From: JAOUEA01 sp963825685
Lineage (GTDB): Bacteria; Actinomycetota; UBA4738; HRBIN12
Length of the DNA: 64,000 bases
Direction of reading: 5' to 3'
Assembly (NCBI GenBank): GCA_963825685.1
Contig: CAWGUD010000033.1
Location: forward strand, 1-64,000
The notes below the pieces were generated by a model. The model was not told the DNA's origin. It did not search any database and saw only the letters and a program-made list of their open reading frames with translations. This document shows, in pieces, positions 40,322 through 49,319 of this stretch. How positions within the stretch are numbered: position 1 is the stretch's first letter; each line of letters opens with the position of its first letter. A program made the position numbers and the translations under genes.

Positions 40322-42240
40322 AGCAGGAAGAGCTGGATCGTGTCGCCGTAGCTGACCATGACGCCGGGCGCGGGGCTCTGGGTGATGACGACGCCTGTGC
40401 CGCCGGGGAGGTCGGTGAACGACACCTGCAGGCCGTACTCCGCGGCCCGGTCCTCGGCGGCCCCGCGGGTCAGCCCGATGAAGCTCGGGGACTGGAACCG
40501 CTCGGGTCCGAGCGAGACCTTCAGGGTGACGGTGGAGGCGTACGGGGCCTCGGAGTTCGCCTTCGGGCTCACGCCGATCACGAACCCACGCTCGATCGTG
40601 TTGGAGAAGGCATCCTCGGTCGTGACCGAGAAGCCGAGCCCCTGGAGGGTGTCGGAGGCTTCGGACTCGCTCACGCCGGCGACCTTCGGCACCGCCACGG
40701 GGGCATGTCCCTTGCTCACGACCAGCTCGACCGTGCTCCCCGAAGGAACCATGCCGGTCTGTCGCTGCTCGATCACGCTGCCGTCGGGGACCTCGTCGTC
40801 GTAGCGGCGTTTCGCGACCGCGACGTCGAGTCCCTCCCGCTCCAGCTGCGTGGTCGCCCGTTCGAGGGTCATGCCCTCGACGTTCGGGGCCTTCACGGGT
40901 GGCGGACCGAGCGAGGGCACGATCGTGACGGTCTCGCCCTGCTCGAGCGAGGTGCCCGGCTCGGGCTGCACGCGGATCACGCTGCCCTGCGTGACGCGCG
41001 CGGAGTACTGCCCGTCGGCGATCGTGACGGCGAAGCCGAGCTCGGAGAGCTGGTCCCGGGCGGCGTCGACGGGAACACCGGCGAGCGCGGGCACGTCGGC
41101 GCGGTGGGGGATCAGGTAGGTCCACACGCCCCAGGCCGTCGCGGCGAGCGCCGCGACGAGGGCGACGATACCCAGACGCCGGCGCCAGCGGCGGCGAGTG
41201 CCACGCTCCACCCGGGCGATCGTGGCGGTGGTCGTGTCGAGCTCGCTCGCCTCCGACGCATCCCCGAGCACGACGAGGTCGGTCGTCGTGCCGTCGGCCG
41301 GCAGCGGCATCGCCGGGGGCGCGTCGTCGACGATCGACGTGAGCGCCCGGGCGGGTGGGAGCGACGGTGCGATCGCATCGAGGTCGCGATGCATCGCGAG
41401 CGCGGACTCAGGACGCATCTCTCGGTCGCGGTCGGTGGCGCTCGCGACGAAGCCGTCGAGCTCGGCGGGGATCGAGGGGACGGCCGCGCTCGGCATCGGC
41501 ACCCGGCCCGAGAGGTGCTTGTAGGCGATCGACATCGCGGTCTCGCCGGTGAAGGGCAGCTTCCCGGTCAGCAGCTCGTAGCTCACGATGCCGAGCGAGT
41601 ACAGGTCGCTGCGAGGGTCGGCCGGTTCACCGCGGATCTGCTCGGGCGCCAGGTACTGCACCGTGCCGGTCACCGTGCCGGCCTGGGTCTGCCGGCCCTC
41701 GGCGTAGGCACGAGCGAGGCCGAAGTCCGCGACCTTCACGACGCCCTCGGTCGTGACCAGGATGTTCTCGGGCTTGATGTCACGGTGCACGATGCCCTGG
41801 CGATGGGCGTGATCGAGCGCCTGCAGCGTCTGTCGCACGACCTCTGCCGTCTGCGCGGGCTCGAGGCGCCCGTCGCGGTTCAGCAGCGCGCGCAGGCTCT
41901 GACCGCGGACGAACTCCATGACCATGTAGTAGATGCCGTCGACCGAGCCCCAGTCGAAGACGGCCACGATGTTGGAGTGGGAGAGCCCGGCGGCCGCGCG
42001 TGCCTCGGTCCGGAACCGATCGACGAACGCCTGGTCGCCGGCGAGCGATCGGTGCAGCACCTTGATCGCGACCTCGCGGGCGAGCACCGTGTCACGGGCA
42101 CGGAAGACCTCGCCCATGCCGCCCGACGCGATGCGCTCCACGATCGCGTAGCGCCCGTCGAGGGTGACGAGCGCATGGCCTTGCGGTGCACCCGCCGGTG
42201 CCGGCTGCGCGATACTCCTAGACGTGGTGCCCTCCTGCAT
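40318..42240 (-). CDS. pknB: Ser/Thr protein kinase with four PASTA domains
   Basis: A 640-residue transmembrane kinase. The kinase domain starts YAIVERIASGGMGEVFRARD (glycine loop), EVAIKVLH (lysine), HRDIKPENILV (catalytic loop), VADFGLARA and the YLAPEQIRGEPADPRSDLYSLG activation region. A single membrane span lies near AALAATAWGVWTYLI. Four PASTA repeats follow outside, each with a GxxPPxVxxPxVxGM-type core (for example VKAPNVEGMTLERATTQLEREGL). PknB kinases sense muropeptides/lipid II and regulate cell-wall synthesis and division. The last PASTA domain reaches the C-terminus. Unusually, it is not beside ftsI/rodA or FHA genes here but is followed by endonuclease IV. Confidence 0.93.
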   Translation of the reverse strand: MQEGTTSRSIAQPAPAGAPQGHALVTLDGRYAIVERIASGGMGEVFRARDTVLAREVAIKVLHRSLAGDQAFVDRFRTEARAAAGLSHSNIVAVFDWGSVDGIYYMVMEFVRGQSLRALLNRDGRLEPAQTAEVVRQTLQALDHAHRQGIVHRDIKPENILVTTEGVVKVADFGLARAYAEGRQTQAGTVTGTVQYLAPEQIRGEPADPRSDLYSLGIVSYELLTGKLPFTGETAMSIAYKHLSGRVPMPSAAVPSIPAELDGFVASATDRDREMRPESALAMHRDLDAIAPSLPPARALTSIVDDAPPAMPLPADGTTTDLVVLGDASEASELDTTTATIARVERGTRRRWRRRLGIVALVAALAATAWGVWTYLIPHRADVPALAGVPVDAARDQLSELGFAVTIADGQYSARVTQGSVIRVQPEPGTSLEQGETVTIVPSLGPPPVKAPNVEGMTLERATTQLEREGLDVAVAKRRYDDEVPDGSVIEQRQTGMVPSGSTVELVVSKGHAPVAVPKVAGVSESEASDTLQGLGFSVTTEDAFSNTIERGFVIGVSPKANSEAPYASTVTLKVSLGPERFQSPSFIGLTRGAAEDRAAEYGLQVSFTDLPGGTGVVITQSPAPGVMVSYGDTIQLFLL

Positions 42241-42304
42241 ATGTCGGGGAAGCGCTCTCCGCAGGAGCGCCGGGCGAATCGTATAGCCGGAAAGGGGCCG
42301 GATC

Positions 42305-43140
42305 GTGGAGGTTCGGGCAACTGCGTCGCCGAAGGGTCCTGGCGAGATCGGCGCCGATCTCGACCGCATCGAGGCCGCCGTGGCGGCCGGGAACACCGAT
42401 CTGAAGGCCCTCGGGTTCTGGGCGGTGGTGAAGCGCGTCAAGCTCGATCGCCTCCTCGTCGACGAGCACGCCGACCAGATCGGCCGCATCGACACGGCCG
42501 CGTTCCGGGCCGGGGTGCGCCTGCGGGCTGCCGGTCTGGCTGGGCAACGCCCTGCTCGTCGTCGGCACGGTCGTCGGGGCATTCGCCGTGGGGGCCGCCT
42601 TCGTCTGGCAGACCCCGCTGTGGAAGGGCCTGGCCCTGATCGCGGCCGGGGCGATCTGGTCGATCTCGGTGCACTCACCCACGCACTGGCTGGTGGGCAC
42701 CATCGTGGGGATCCGATGGACGGACTACTTCCTCGGCGGACCGCCGCCGCCCAGGCCGGGGCTGAAGTCCGACTACGGCACCTACCTGCGAGCCGATCCG
42801 GACTCCCGCGCCTGGATGCATGCGTCGGGCGCGATCGCCACGAAGCTCGCCCCGTTCGTCGCCCTCGCGTTCTGGCGGCGCATCGGGCGCACCGTGGTGG
42901 GCGGCGGCCGTGCTGGGCGGCATCGGCGTGCTGCAGATCGCGACCGACATCGGTCTCAGCACGAAGTCGAGCGACTGGAAGAAGTTCCGCCGGGAGAAGG
43001 CGATCGCGAGGCAGCGCCGAGCGGCGCTGGAACCCGGAGCGCCCCCTGCCGAGGAGGCGCGCGTCACCGGCGGGTCGCAGATCCCGAGGGCGGTGCCTCC
43101 CGCCCTTCCCGCCGAACCGGTCGAGCCGCGTCCCCGTTGA
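42305..43140 (+). CDS. Membrane protein of unknown function; two frameshifts
   Basis: About 278 residues when frames are joined near 42530 and 42890. The N-terminal soluble part (PGEIGADLDRIEAAVAAGNTDLKALGFWAVVKRVKLDRLLV) precedes at least three spans: NALLVVGTVVGAFAVGAAFVW, GLALIAAGAIWSISVH and the joined WWAAAVLGGIGVLQIATDI. The C-terminus is charged and proline-rich. I do not recognise the family. It is divergent from pknB with about 65 bp between start codons. Confidence 0.55.
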
Positions 43141-43166
43141 GGGCCGGCCTCGCTCCATCGCCTCGA

Positions 43167-43172
43167 TAGGGT
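43167..43172 (+). promoter_or_regulatory. Leaderless -10 hexamer TAGGGT
   Basis: TAGGGT ends seven bases before the GTG at 43180 of the sugar kinase gene. Confidence 0.4.
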
Positions 43173-43179
43173 GTGCCCC

Positions 43180-44056
43180 GTGGACCTCGTGTGCGTCGGC
43201 GACGTGATGCTCGACATCAGGGTCGACGCCCAAGCGTTGAAGCGCGGCGGCGACGTACACGGCCGCGTGCTCCTGCAGCCGGGGGGCACCTCGGCGAACG
43301 CGGCGGTGTGGGGGGCATGGGCCGGTGCGACGACGCGGGTGCTCGGCCGCATCGGCGACGACCTGCCGGGGCGGACCGTGCGGGGGGCGCTCGCCGAACG
43401 AGGGGTCGACGCGGCGCTGACGATCGATGCCGAGGCGCCCACCGGCACGATGCTGGTGGTCCACGAGCCGGGGGAGCGTTCGATGGTCGCCGATCGCGGA
43501 GCGAACGCTCGGCTCGCGCCCGACGATCTTCCGCCCGACGATCGAGGCGGGCGCCGTGCTGGTCTCCGGGTACCTGTTCCTGCAGGACGCCGGCCACGAT
43601 GCGGCCGTCGCCGCGCTCGAACGGACGCGCGCCGGCCTGGTCGCGGTGGAGACGGCGTCCTGGCCGCTGATCGAGGCCTTCGGTCCGGGCCGCTTCTTCG
43701 AGGAGACCTCGGCGGCCACCGTGGTGCTCGCGAACGAGCGCGAGGTCGAGGCGCTCACGGGCCGGTCCGGCGTCGATGCCGCGGGGGCGCTCGGCGAGCG
43801 CTACCGCGTCGCGGCGGTGAAGATGGATCGCCGGGGAGCCGCCCTCTGCGTGGACGGGCGCGTGCTCACCGCTCCCGCGGAGCCGGTCGACGAGGTCGAC
43901 CCGACCGGCGCCGGCGACGCGTTCGACGGGGTGCTGCTCGCGAGGCTCGCGTGTGGCGCCGCGCCCGAGGACGCGCTCGTCCACGCCTGCCACGCCGGCG
44001 CCCTCGTCGCGGCGAGCGAGCACGCGTGGCCCGAACGGGAGGCTCTTCGTGACTGA
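43180..44056 (+). CDS. psuK: PfkB-family kinase, probably pseudouridine kinase; one frameshift
   Basis: About 291 residues after joining frames near 43531. The first frame has the PfkB start LVCVGDVMLDIRVDAQALKRGGDVHG, GGTSANAAVWGAWAGA and VLGRIGDDLPGRTV; the second has VLANEREVEALTG and the anion-hole motif DPTGAGDAFDGVL. Members phosphorylate ribose, adenosine or related nucleosides. Because the very next gene, with overlapping start, is pseudouridine-5'-phosphate glycosidase, pseudouridine is the likely substrate (PsuK). The GTG at 43180 is chosen from the TAGGGT hexamer and the family N-terminus. Confidence 0.8.
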
Positions 44057-44957
44057 TCCGCTCGTGGTGGCGGACGAGGTCCGCGACGCGCTCGCCGCCG
44101 GCGTCGGCGTGGTGGCGCTCGAGACCAGCGTGATCGGCCAGGGCCTGCCCGCTCCGCGCAACGAGGAGTGCGTGCGGCGCATGAGCTCGGCGATCCGTGA
44201 GGCGGGTGGCCTGCCGGCGTGGATCGGGGTCGTCGACGGGCGTGTGATCGTCGGGCTCGGGGCCGACGACCTCGCGCGCTTCTGCGAGCCGGGGGTCGCC
44301 ACCAAGGTGGCGCGGCGTGACCTGCCGGTCGCGGTGGCGGCCCGCGCCCTCGGGGCCACGACGGTGAGCGCGACGATCTGGGCGGGCTCGAAGGCGGGCG
44401 TCTCCGTCGGTGCGACCGGCGGCATCGGGGGGGTGCATCCGGGCGAGGCGCTCGACGTCAGCGCCGACCTGCTCGAGCTCGCACGCACGCCGGGGTTGCT
44501 CGTCTGCTCCGGCCCGAAGTCGATCATCGATCCCACCGCGACGGCCGAGAAGCTCGAGGAGCTCGGTGTGGCGATCGCCGGCTACGCGGTGGATCGGCTG
44601 CCGTTCTTCCTGGCGAGGGAGGCGCCCGTCGAGCTGGAACACCGCGTCGACTCGCCCGCCGAGGCGGCCTCGATGCTCGACGCCGCGCTCGCCCTGGGCA
44701 CCGGGTCCACCGTGCTGGTCTGCAACCCGGTGCCGTCGGCGATCGCGATGGATGTCGACGAGGTGGCGGAGGCGGCTCTCGAAGCCGAGCGCCTCGCCGA
44801 CGAGCACGGGGTCTGCGGGAAGGCACGCACGCCGTACCTGCTCTCGACGTTGGCCGAGCTGACCGGCGGACGGAGCCTCGAGGCCAACCTCGCCCTGCTC
44901 GAGGACAACGCGCGGGTGGCGGCCGAGATCGCCGTCGCGCGCGCCGGCGGCTCGTGA
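44049..44957 (+). CDS. psuG: Pseudouridine-5'-phosphate glycosidase
   Basis: A 302-residue PsuG. It splits pseudouridine 5'-phosphate to uracil and ribose 5-phosphate. Family marks are VALETSVIGQGLPAPRN, GGLPAWIGVVDGRVIVGL, VSVGATGGIGGVHPG, CSGPKSIIDPTATAEKLEELGV and NPVPSAIAMD; the lysine of GPKSIID is the Schiff-base residue in characterised PsuG. Its GTG overlaps the kinase stop, and its own stop overlaps the following gene start. With the kinase it recycles RNA pseudouridine into the uracil and pentose pools. Confidence 0.93.
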   Translation: MTDPLVVADEVRDALAAGVGVVALETSVIGQGLPAPRNEECVRRMSSAIREAGGLPAWIGVVDGRVIVGLGADDLARFCEPGVATKVARRDLPVAVAARALGATTVSATIWAGSKAGVSVGATGGIGGVHPGEALDVSADLLELARTPGLLVCSGPKSIIDPTATAEKLEELGVAIAGYAVDRLPFFLAREAPVELEHRVDSPAEAASMLDAALALGTGSTVLVCNPVPSAIAMDVDEVAEAALEAERLADEHGVCGKARTPYLLSTLAELTGGRSLEANLALLEDNARVAAEIAVARAGGS

Positions 44958-45541
44958 AGGATCGGGGCGAGCCCAGGACGGTGGCGTTGTGGGCCGGTGC
45001 CGCGGGGCCCGTCGGTTTCCTGGTCGCGGCGTTCGTGCTCGCCGGGGTCCGCGATGACGTGATCGCGTCACATGGGTGGGTGAGCTGGCCCAGCAGCATG
45101 GCGCTCGGCGGCCCCGCCGGTCTGCCGATGATCGCGGCGTTCCTCTGGCTCGGCGGGTGCTATGCCGTCTTCGCGCTCGGGGCCCTGCGGCCCGTGGCGC
45201 TCTCGTCCGTCGCCGTCGCCGGATACCTCGTGACCGCCACCGGCGACGTCCTGCTGGCGTTCCCGACCGACGCGGCGGGGGAGGCGACCTCGTGGCACGG
45301 CTGGCTCCACCTCACCGGGGTGATCGTGGCGACCGTGGGCACCCTGATCGTGGCGGCGGCCCTGCTGGTCGCGACCCGGGGCCGTGTCGCGTGGCGACCG
45401 CTGCTCCCCGCCGTGGCCGTGATCGCCGCCGCCACGTGCGTGGGGCTCGTCGGTGGCTTCGACGAGGGGTGGGCGAAGGTCGTCTACGTGGTGGGCATCA
45501 CGGCGCCCGCCGCGGTGGTGCCGTGGTGCCTGCATCCGTGA
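44954..45541 (+). CDS. Six-span DUF998-like membrane protein
   Basis: A 195-residue hydrophobic protein started by a GTG overlapping the psuG stop. Spans are evident at GAAGPVGFLVAAFVLAGV, LPMIAAFLWLGGCYAVFAL, PVALSSVAVAGYLVTATGDVLLAF, LTGVIVATVGTLIVAAALLV, LLPAVAVIAAATCVGLVGG and VVYVVGITAPAAVVPW. A WHGWLHLTGV stretch with two histidines at a membrane edge recalls the DUF998 family. Function unknown; co-transcribed with the pseudouridine genes. Confidence 0.65.
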   Translation: MKDRGEPRTVALWAGAAGPVGFLVAAFVLAGVRDDVIASHGWVSWPSSMALGGPAGLPMIAAFLWLGGCYAVFALGALRPVALSSVAVAGYLVTATGDVLLAFPTDAAGEATSWHGWLHLTGVIVATVGTLIVAAALLVATRGRVAWRPLLPAVAVIAAATCVGLVGGFDEGWAKVVYVVGITAPAAVVPWCLHP

Positions 45542-45573
45542 CCTCGAGGCAGACGGCGTCCCGAACGGCGCCG

Positions 45574-46626
45574 CTACCTGAGCCAGGTCTTGCCGATCGC
45601 CTTCGAGAAGTGCCAGGCGTACCGCATGCTCTTCGGCTTCTTCGACTCGCCCCCGCGGCGGGTGAGGAACGTGACCGGCACCTCCACGATGCGGGCGCGC
45701 TGCCGCAACGCCTCGATCGTGATCTCCGAGCTCCAGAACTGATCCTGGACGAGGATCAGCTTGCGAAGCGTCTCGGCGCGCGTGGCGCGGTAGCCGCTCG
45801 AGATGTCGGTGATGCGCTGGCCGGTGAGGATCGTCACGAGCCAGGAGAAGAAGTGCACGCCCGCGTGGCGGAGCAACGGCCCCCCTCGCTCGAAGTCGCC
45901 GAGCATGCGCGATCCGTTCACGTGGTCGGCTCGGTCCTCGACGATCGGGGCGATCAGCACGGGGATCTCCTCCGGCAGGTGCTGGCCGTCGGCGTCGAGC
46001 GAGACGACGATGTCGGCGCCGAGCCGCAGGGCGATGTCGTAGCCCACGCGCAGCGCCATGCCGCCTCCACGCCGGATCGGCAGGGTCGCCGCGAACGCGC
46101 CGGCCACCCGCGCGGCGTCCGCGGTGCCGTCATCGGAGTGGTCGTCGATCACGATCGGCACCACGTGGTAGCCGGCGACCTCCTTCGGCATCGCCTCGAT
46201 CACGGCGCCGACGTTCTCGGCCTCGTTGAAGGCGGGAGAGATCGTGATGACCTTGGGCCCGGGCGGCACGCGGCGTTCGACCTCCTCCCAGTCGAACCGC
46301 TCGACGGTGAGCGACTCCACGAGCTGCCGGATCGCGCGCTCGCTGCGGTCGGCGTGCCCCTGCAGGCGGAACAGCAGCAGGAAGAGCACGACCACGGCGC
46401 CGAGCAGCAGCGCCACGAGCCGCCGGTTGTCGCCCGGCTGGAAGTTGAACGTGTCGAAGACCGGGTCGAACAGGTTCGGGAACGCCGCGAGCACGATCAC
46501 GGCGATCGACGCGACGAACGCCGTGAACAGGCTGAGCCGGCTGATGTTGCGTCGTTGGTAGGAGCGGAGCGCCGCGAGGAAGAACGCGGCCGCGGCCACG
46601 CCGGCGAGCAGCCGCAGGGCCCACAT
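45574..46626 (-). CDS. GT2 glycosyltransferase with N-terminal membrane region
   Basis: 350 residues. Residues 1-100 contain three membrane helices in a DUF2304-like layout (LRLLAGVAAAAFFLAAL, LSLFTAFVASIAVIVLAAF and LVALLLGAVVVLFLLLF). From about residue 120, VITISPAFNEAENVGAVIEAMP starts a GT-A catalytic domain of the dolichyl-phosphate mannosyltransferase type, with VIDDHSDDGT and VVSLDADGQHLPEEI (metal-binding DxD). It likely moves a sugar to a polyprenyl or lipid carrier. It lies 4 bp downstream of the UDP-sulfoquinovose synthase gene and may use its product. Confidence 0.87.
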   Translation of the reverse strand: MWALRLLAGVAAAAFFLAALRSYQRRNISRLSLFTAFVASIAVIVLAAFPNLFDPVFDTFNFQPGDNRRLVALLLGAVVVLFLLLFRLQGHADRSERAIRQLVESLTVERFDWEEVERRVPPGPKVITISPAFNEAENVGAVIEAMPKEVAGYHVVPIVIDDHSDDGTADAARVAGAFAATLPIRRGGGMALRVGYDIALRLGADIVVSLDADGQHLPEEIPVLIAPIVEDRADHVNGSRMLGDFERGGPLLRHAGVHFFSWLVTILTGQRITDISSGYRATRAETLRKLILVQDQFWSSEITIEALRQRARIVEVPVTFLTRRGGESKKPKSMRYAWHFSKAIGKTWLR

Positions 46627-46629
46627 GGG

Positions 46630-47814
46630 CTACGAGGCGGTGTCGGCCGTCGCGGCGGCTCCCGCCGCCCAGCGGTCGCGGGGCAGGATGTGATCGTCGA
46701 TCACGCGCCCGCGGTGCCGCTCGATCTCGGCGAAGACCGACTCGATCAACGTCTCGGAGAGCAGGTGCGGCTTGAGTCCGAGGTCGAGCAGCTTCGTGTG
46801 GGTCGGGTTGTAGTAGTGCTCCTCGAGCTCGAAGCGCGGGTTGGCGATCGGCTCGACCGCGACGTCGATGCCGACCTCCGCTCCCGCCTTCTGCACGAGC
46901 TGGGCGAGCTCCAGGATCGAGAACGACTCGGTGAACTGGTTGAACACCCGCATCTCGCCACGCTCGGCCGGATGCTCCACCGCGAGCTCGATGCACTGCA
47001 ACGTGTCGACGATGTTCAGATAGCCGCGGGTCTGTCCTCCCTTGCCGTAGACGGTGAGGGGGTGGCCGATCACCGCCTGCAGGCAGAAGCGGTTCAGCGC
47101 GGTGCCGAACACGTCGTCGTAGTCGAACCGGGTCATCAAGCGGTCGTCCAGGCGCGTCTCGTCGGTGTGGATGCCGTACACGACGCCTTGGTTCAGGTCG
47201 GTGGCCCGCAGGCCCCACACCCGGCAGGCGAAGTGGATGTTGTGCGAGTCGTGCACCTTCGAGAGGTGGTACATCGAGCCGGGCACCTTCGGGAACGGAA
47301 GGTAGTCCTCGCGGCCGTTGTGGCGGATCTCGATGAACCCCTCCTCGATGTCGATGTTCGGGGTGCCGTACTCACCCATCGTGCCGAGCTTCACGAGGTG
47401 GGCGTCCGGGGTGAGATCGCGCATCGCGTAGATCACGTTCAACGTGTTCACGACGTTGTTCGTCTGCGTGAACACCGCGTGCTCGCGATCCTTCATCGAG
47501 TACGGAGCGCTCGGCATCTCGCCGTAGTGGACGACGGCCTCGGGCCGGAAGTCGCGGAACACACCCTCGGTGACGCTCCAGTCGGTGAGGTCGCCCTCGG
47601 TGACGCCGATCTCGTTGCCGGTGACGTCCTTCCACGCGGCCACACGCTCGGGCAGGCCCGCGGCGATGGACGTGAGCGAATCGGACCCGGCCTCCTGATG
47701 AGCGGTGCGCCGCAGGTAGTTGTCGACCACGTGCACCTCGTGGCCGCGGCTCGAGAACCGCATCGCGGTCGGCCATCCGAGGTAGCCATCACCGCCCAGG
47801 ATCAGGATGCGCAT
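46630..47814 (-). CDS. SQD1-like UDP-sulfoquinovose synthase (NAD-dependent epimerase family)
   Basis: A 394-residue extended SDR enzyme. The Rossmann start is LILGGDGYLGWPTAMRFS, and the catalytic motif TMGEYGTPNIDIEEGFIEI and YHLSKVHDSHNIHFACRVWGLRATDLNQGVVYG are those of plant SQD1 and archaeal Agl3, which turn UDP-glucose and sulfite into UDP-sulfoquinovose. The YxxxK pair and threonine preceding MGEYG are present. GAAAGGA is upstream of the ATG. A GT2 transferase follows immediately. Related SDR branches with other sugars are possible, but the TMGEYGTPNIDIEEG match is specific. Confidence 0.85.
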   Translation of the reverse strand: MRILILGGDGYLGWPTAMRFSSRGHEVHVVDNYLRRTAHQEAGSDSLTSIAAGLPERVAAWKDVTGNEIGVTEGDLTDWSVTEGVFRDFRPEAVVHYGEMPSAPYSMKDREHAVFTQTNNVVNTLNVIYAMRDLTPDAHLVKLGTMGEYGTPNIDIEEGFIEIRHNGREDYLPFPKVPGSMYHLSKVHDSHNIHFACRVWGLRATDLNQGVVYGIHTDETRLDDRLMTRFDYDDVFGTALNRFCLQAVIGHPLTVYGKGGQTRGYLNIVDTLQCIELAVEHPAERGEMRVFNQFTESFSILELAQLVQKAGAEVGIDVAVEPIANPRFELEEHYYNPTHTKLLDLGLKPHLLSETLIESVFAEIERHRGRVIDDHILPRDRWAAGAAATADTAS

Positions 47815-47952
47815 GTCGTTCCTTTCGAAGGGGAGTCACGCCGGAAGTCGGCCCGATCGTATCAACCGGGCGGGCCACGAGCCGTCGCGCCACACCCGGC
47901 GCCGAACGGGATCGTCGCAGGTCAGCCGGGCCGTCGGCCGCCCCACGCGCCC

Positions 47953-49207
47953 TCAGGCGAGATCGGCGAGCGCCTCGAGCACGCGATCGACCTCGTCCGC
48001 GGAATGGTAGTGGCAGAACCCGATGCGCACCGCCCCGCCGGTGTCGAGCAGGCCGAGCCGGTCGTAGAGCTCGATCGCGTAGTAGTGCCCGTCCCAGACG
48101 TAGATGCCGCGGTCGGCGAGCGCCTTCGCCGTCTCCCGCGGATGACGGTCCCCGACGCGCACGGCGAACGTCGGGGTGCGGTCGTCGAGCCGATCGAGAT
48201 CGCCGATGCCGAAGAGGCGTACCCCATCGATCGTGCCGATCCCTTCGAGGAAGCGCTGCGCGAGCGCACGCTCGTGCGCCGCGATCGCATCGAACGCCGT
48301 GACGACCGCGGCGCGACGGGAACCGTCGGAAGGTCGGCCGTACGTCGTGCCGACGTCGGCCAGGTAGTCGACCGCGGCGGCGAAGCCGGCCATCGCCTCG
48401 TGGTTCTGGGTGCCGGTCTCCCAGCGCTCGGGCGACGGGTAGTGCTCGGCCGGGCGCACGCGGTAGGGGTCCCATCCGTCGAGCACCGCCGGCGTGGCGG
48501 CGACCATGCCCATGTGCGGGCCGAAGACCTTGTACGGCGAGACGGTCACGATGTCGGCCCCGAGGAGCCGCGACGTCGATCGAGCGGTGCTGCGCGACGT
48601 GCACGCCGTCGACGGCGACGAGCGCCCCCGCCGCCTTGGCGCGGGCGACGAGGGCGGCGGCCGGGGTCACGGTGCCGACCGCGTTCGACGCGAGCGTGAA
48701 CGCCACGAGCGCGGGTCCGCGCTCCAGCGCCTCGTCGAACGCGTCGACGTCGAGGGTCGCGTCGTCGGGCCGAACGTCGACCCAGCGCACGGTCGCACCC
48801 GCATCGCGTGCGGCCAGCACCCATGGGCGCACGTTCGCGTCGTGATCGAGCCTGGTGACGACGACCTCGTCGCCGGGACCGATCGTGTGGGCGAACGACC
48901 GCGACAGGTGGAACAGCAGCGACGTCGAGTTCGCCCCGAACACGATCTGCCGGGGGTCGGCGCCGACGAGATCGGCGCCGGCGCGTCGAGCCGCGGCCAC
49001 GGTCGCCTCGAGGTCCTCGCTCGCGGCGAACACCCCGTCCATGTTCGAGATACCGTCCCGGTAGTGACCCTCGACCGCGTCGATCACGGTGTCGGGCACC
49101 TGGGATCCGCCCGGCGCGTCGGCGAAGACCACGGGGCGGCCGTCATGGGTCCGCGCGAGGGCAGGGAAGCGCGATCGGAGCGCGGAGAGGTCGGGCGAAG
49201 ACGTCAT
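47953..49207 (-). CDS. Class V aminotransferase/cysteine desulfurase-like protein; one frameshift
   Basis: About 417 residues when frames are joined near 48565, between HVAQHRSIDVAA and LGADIVTVSPYK. The first part has FADAPGGSQVPDTVIDAV, GANSTSLLFHLSRSFA, DHDANVRPWV and VDGVHVAQH; the second has VSPYKVFGPHMGMV with the PLP lysine, ETGTQNHEAMAGF and RIGFCHYHSADEV. This is the cysteine-desulfurase-like subgroup whose members often lack the catalytic cysteine loop, so sulfur transfer is not certain. ATG at 49207 with GAAGG upstream. Confidence 0.8.
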
Positions 49208-49270
49208 GCGCGTTACCTTCGCCGGTCGAGGCGCCGCCGACAACCGGGTGGGCGGCCGGTCCCGGACGCG

Positions 49271-49299
49271 CCGAGGGCGCCCACGCGGGGCGCCCTCGG
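49271..49299 (-). terminator. 12-bp hairpin after the proline-rich membrane protein gene
   Basis: CCGAGGGCGCCC (49271-49282) and GGGCGCCCTCGG (49288-49299) around ACGCG, located 20 bp past the stop of the upstream minus-strand gene. Probably a rho-independent-like stop without T-run. Confidence 0.7.
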
Positions 49300-49319
49300 T
49301 CCGAAGCTGGCGGAAGGTG

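Noticed and set aside
42241..43758. N-terminal extension of PknB by about 500 residues
   Set aside because: The upstream part is antisense to the unknown membrane protein and sugar kinase genes and has no domain; the kinase fold starts about 30 residues after the ATG at 42240.
45076..48699. Very long plus-strand open frame (over 1200 codons)
   Set aside because: It is a shadow of the minus-strand GT2, SQD1 and aminotransferase genes, of low complexity and rich in R, G, H and V, as expected from GC-rich antisense frames.
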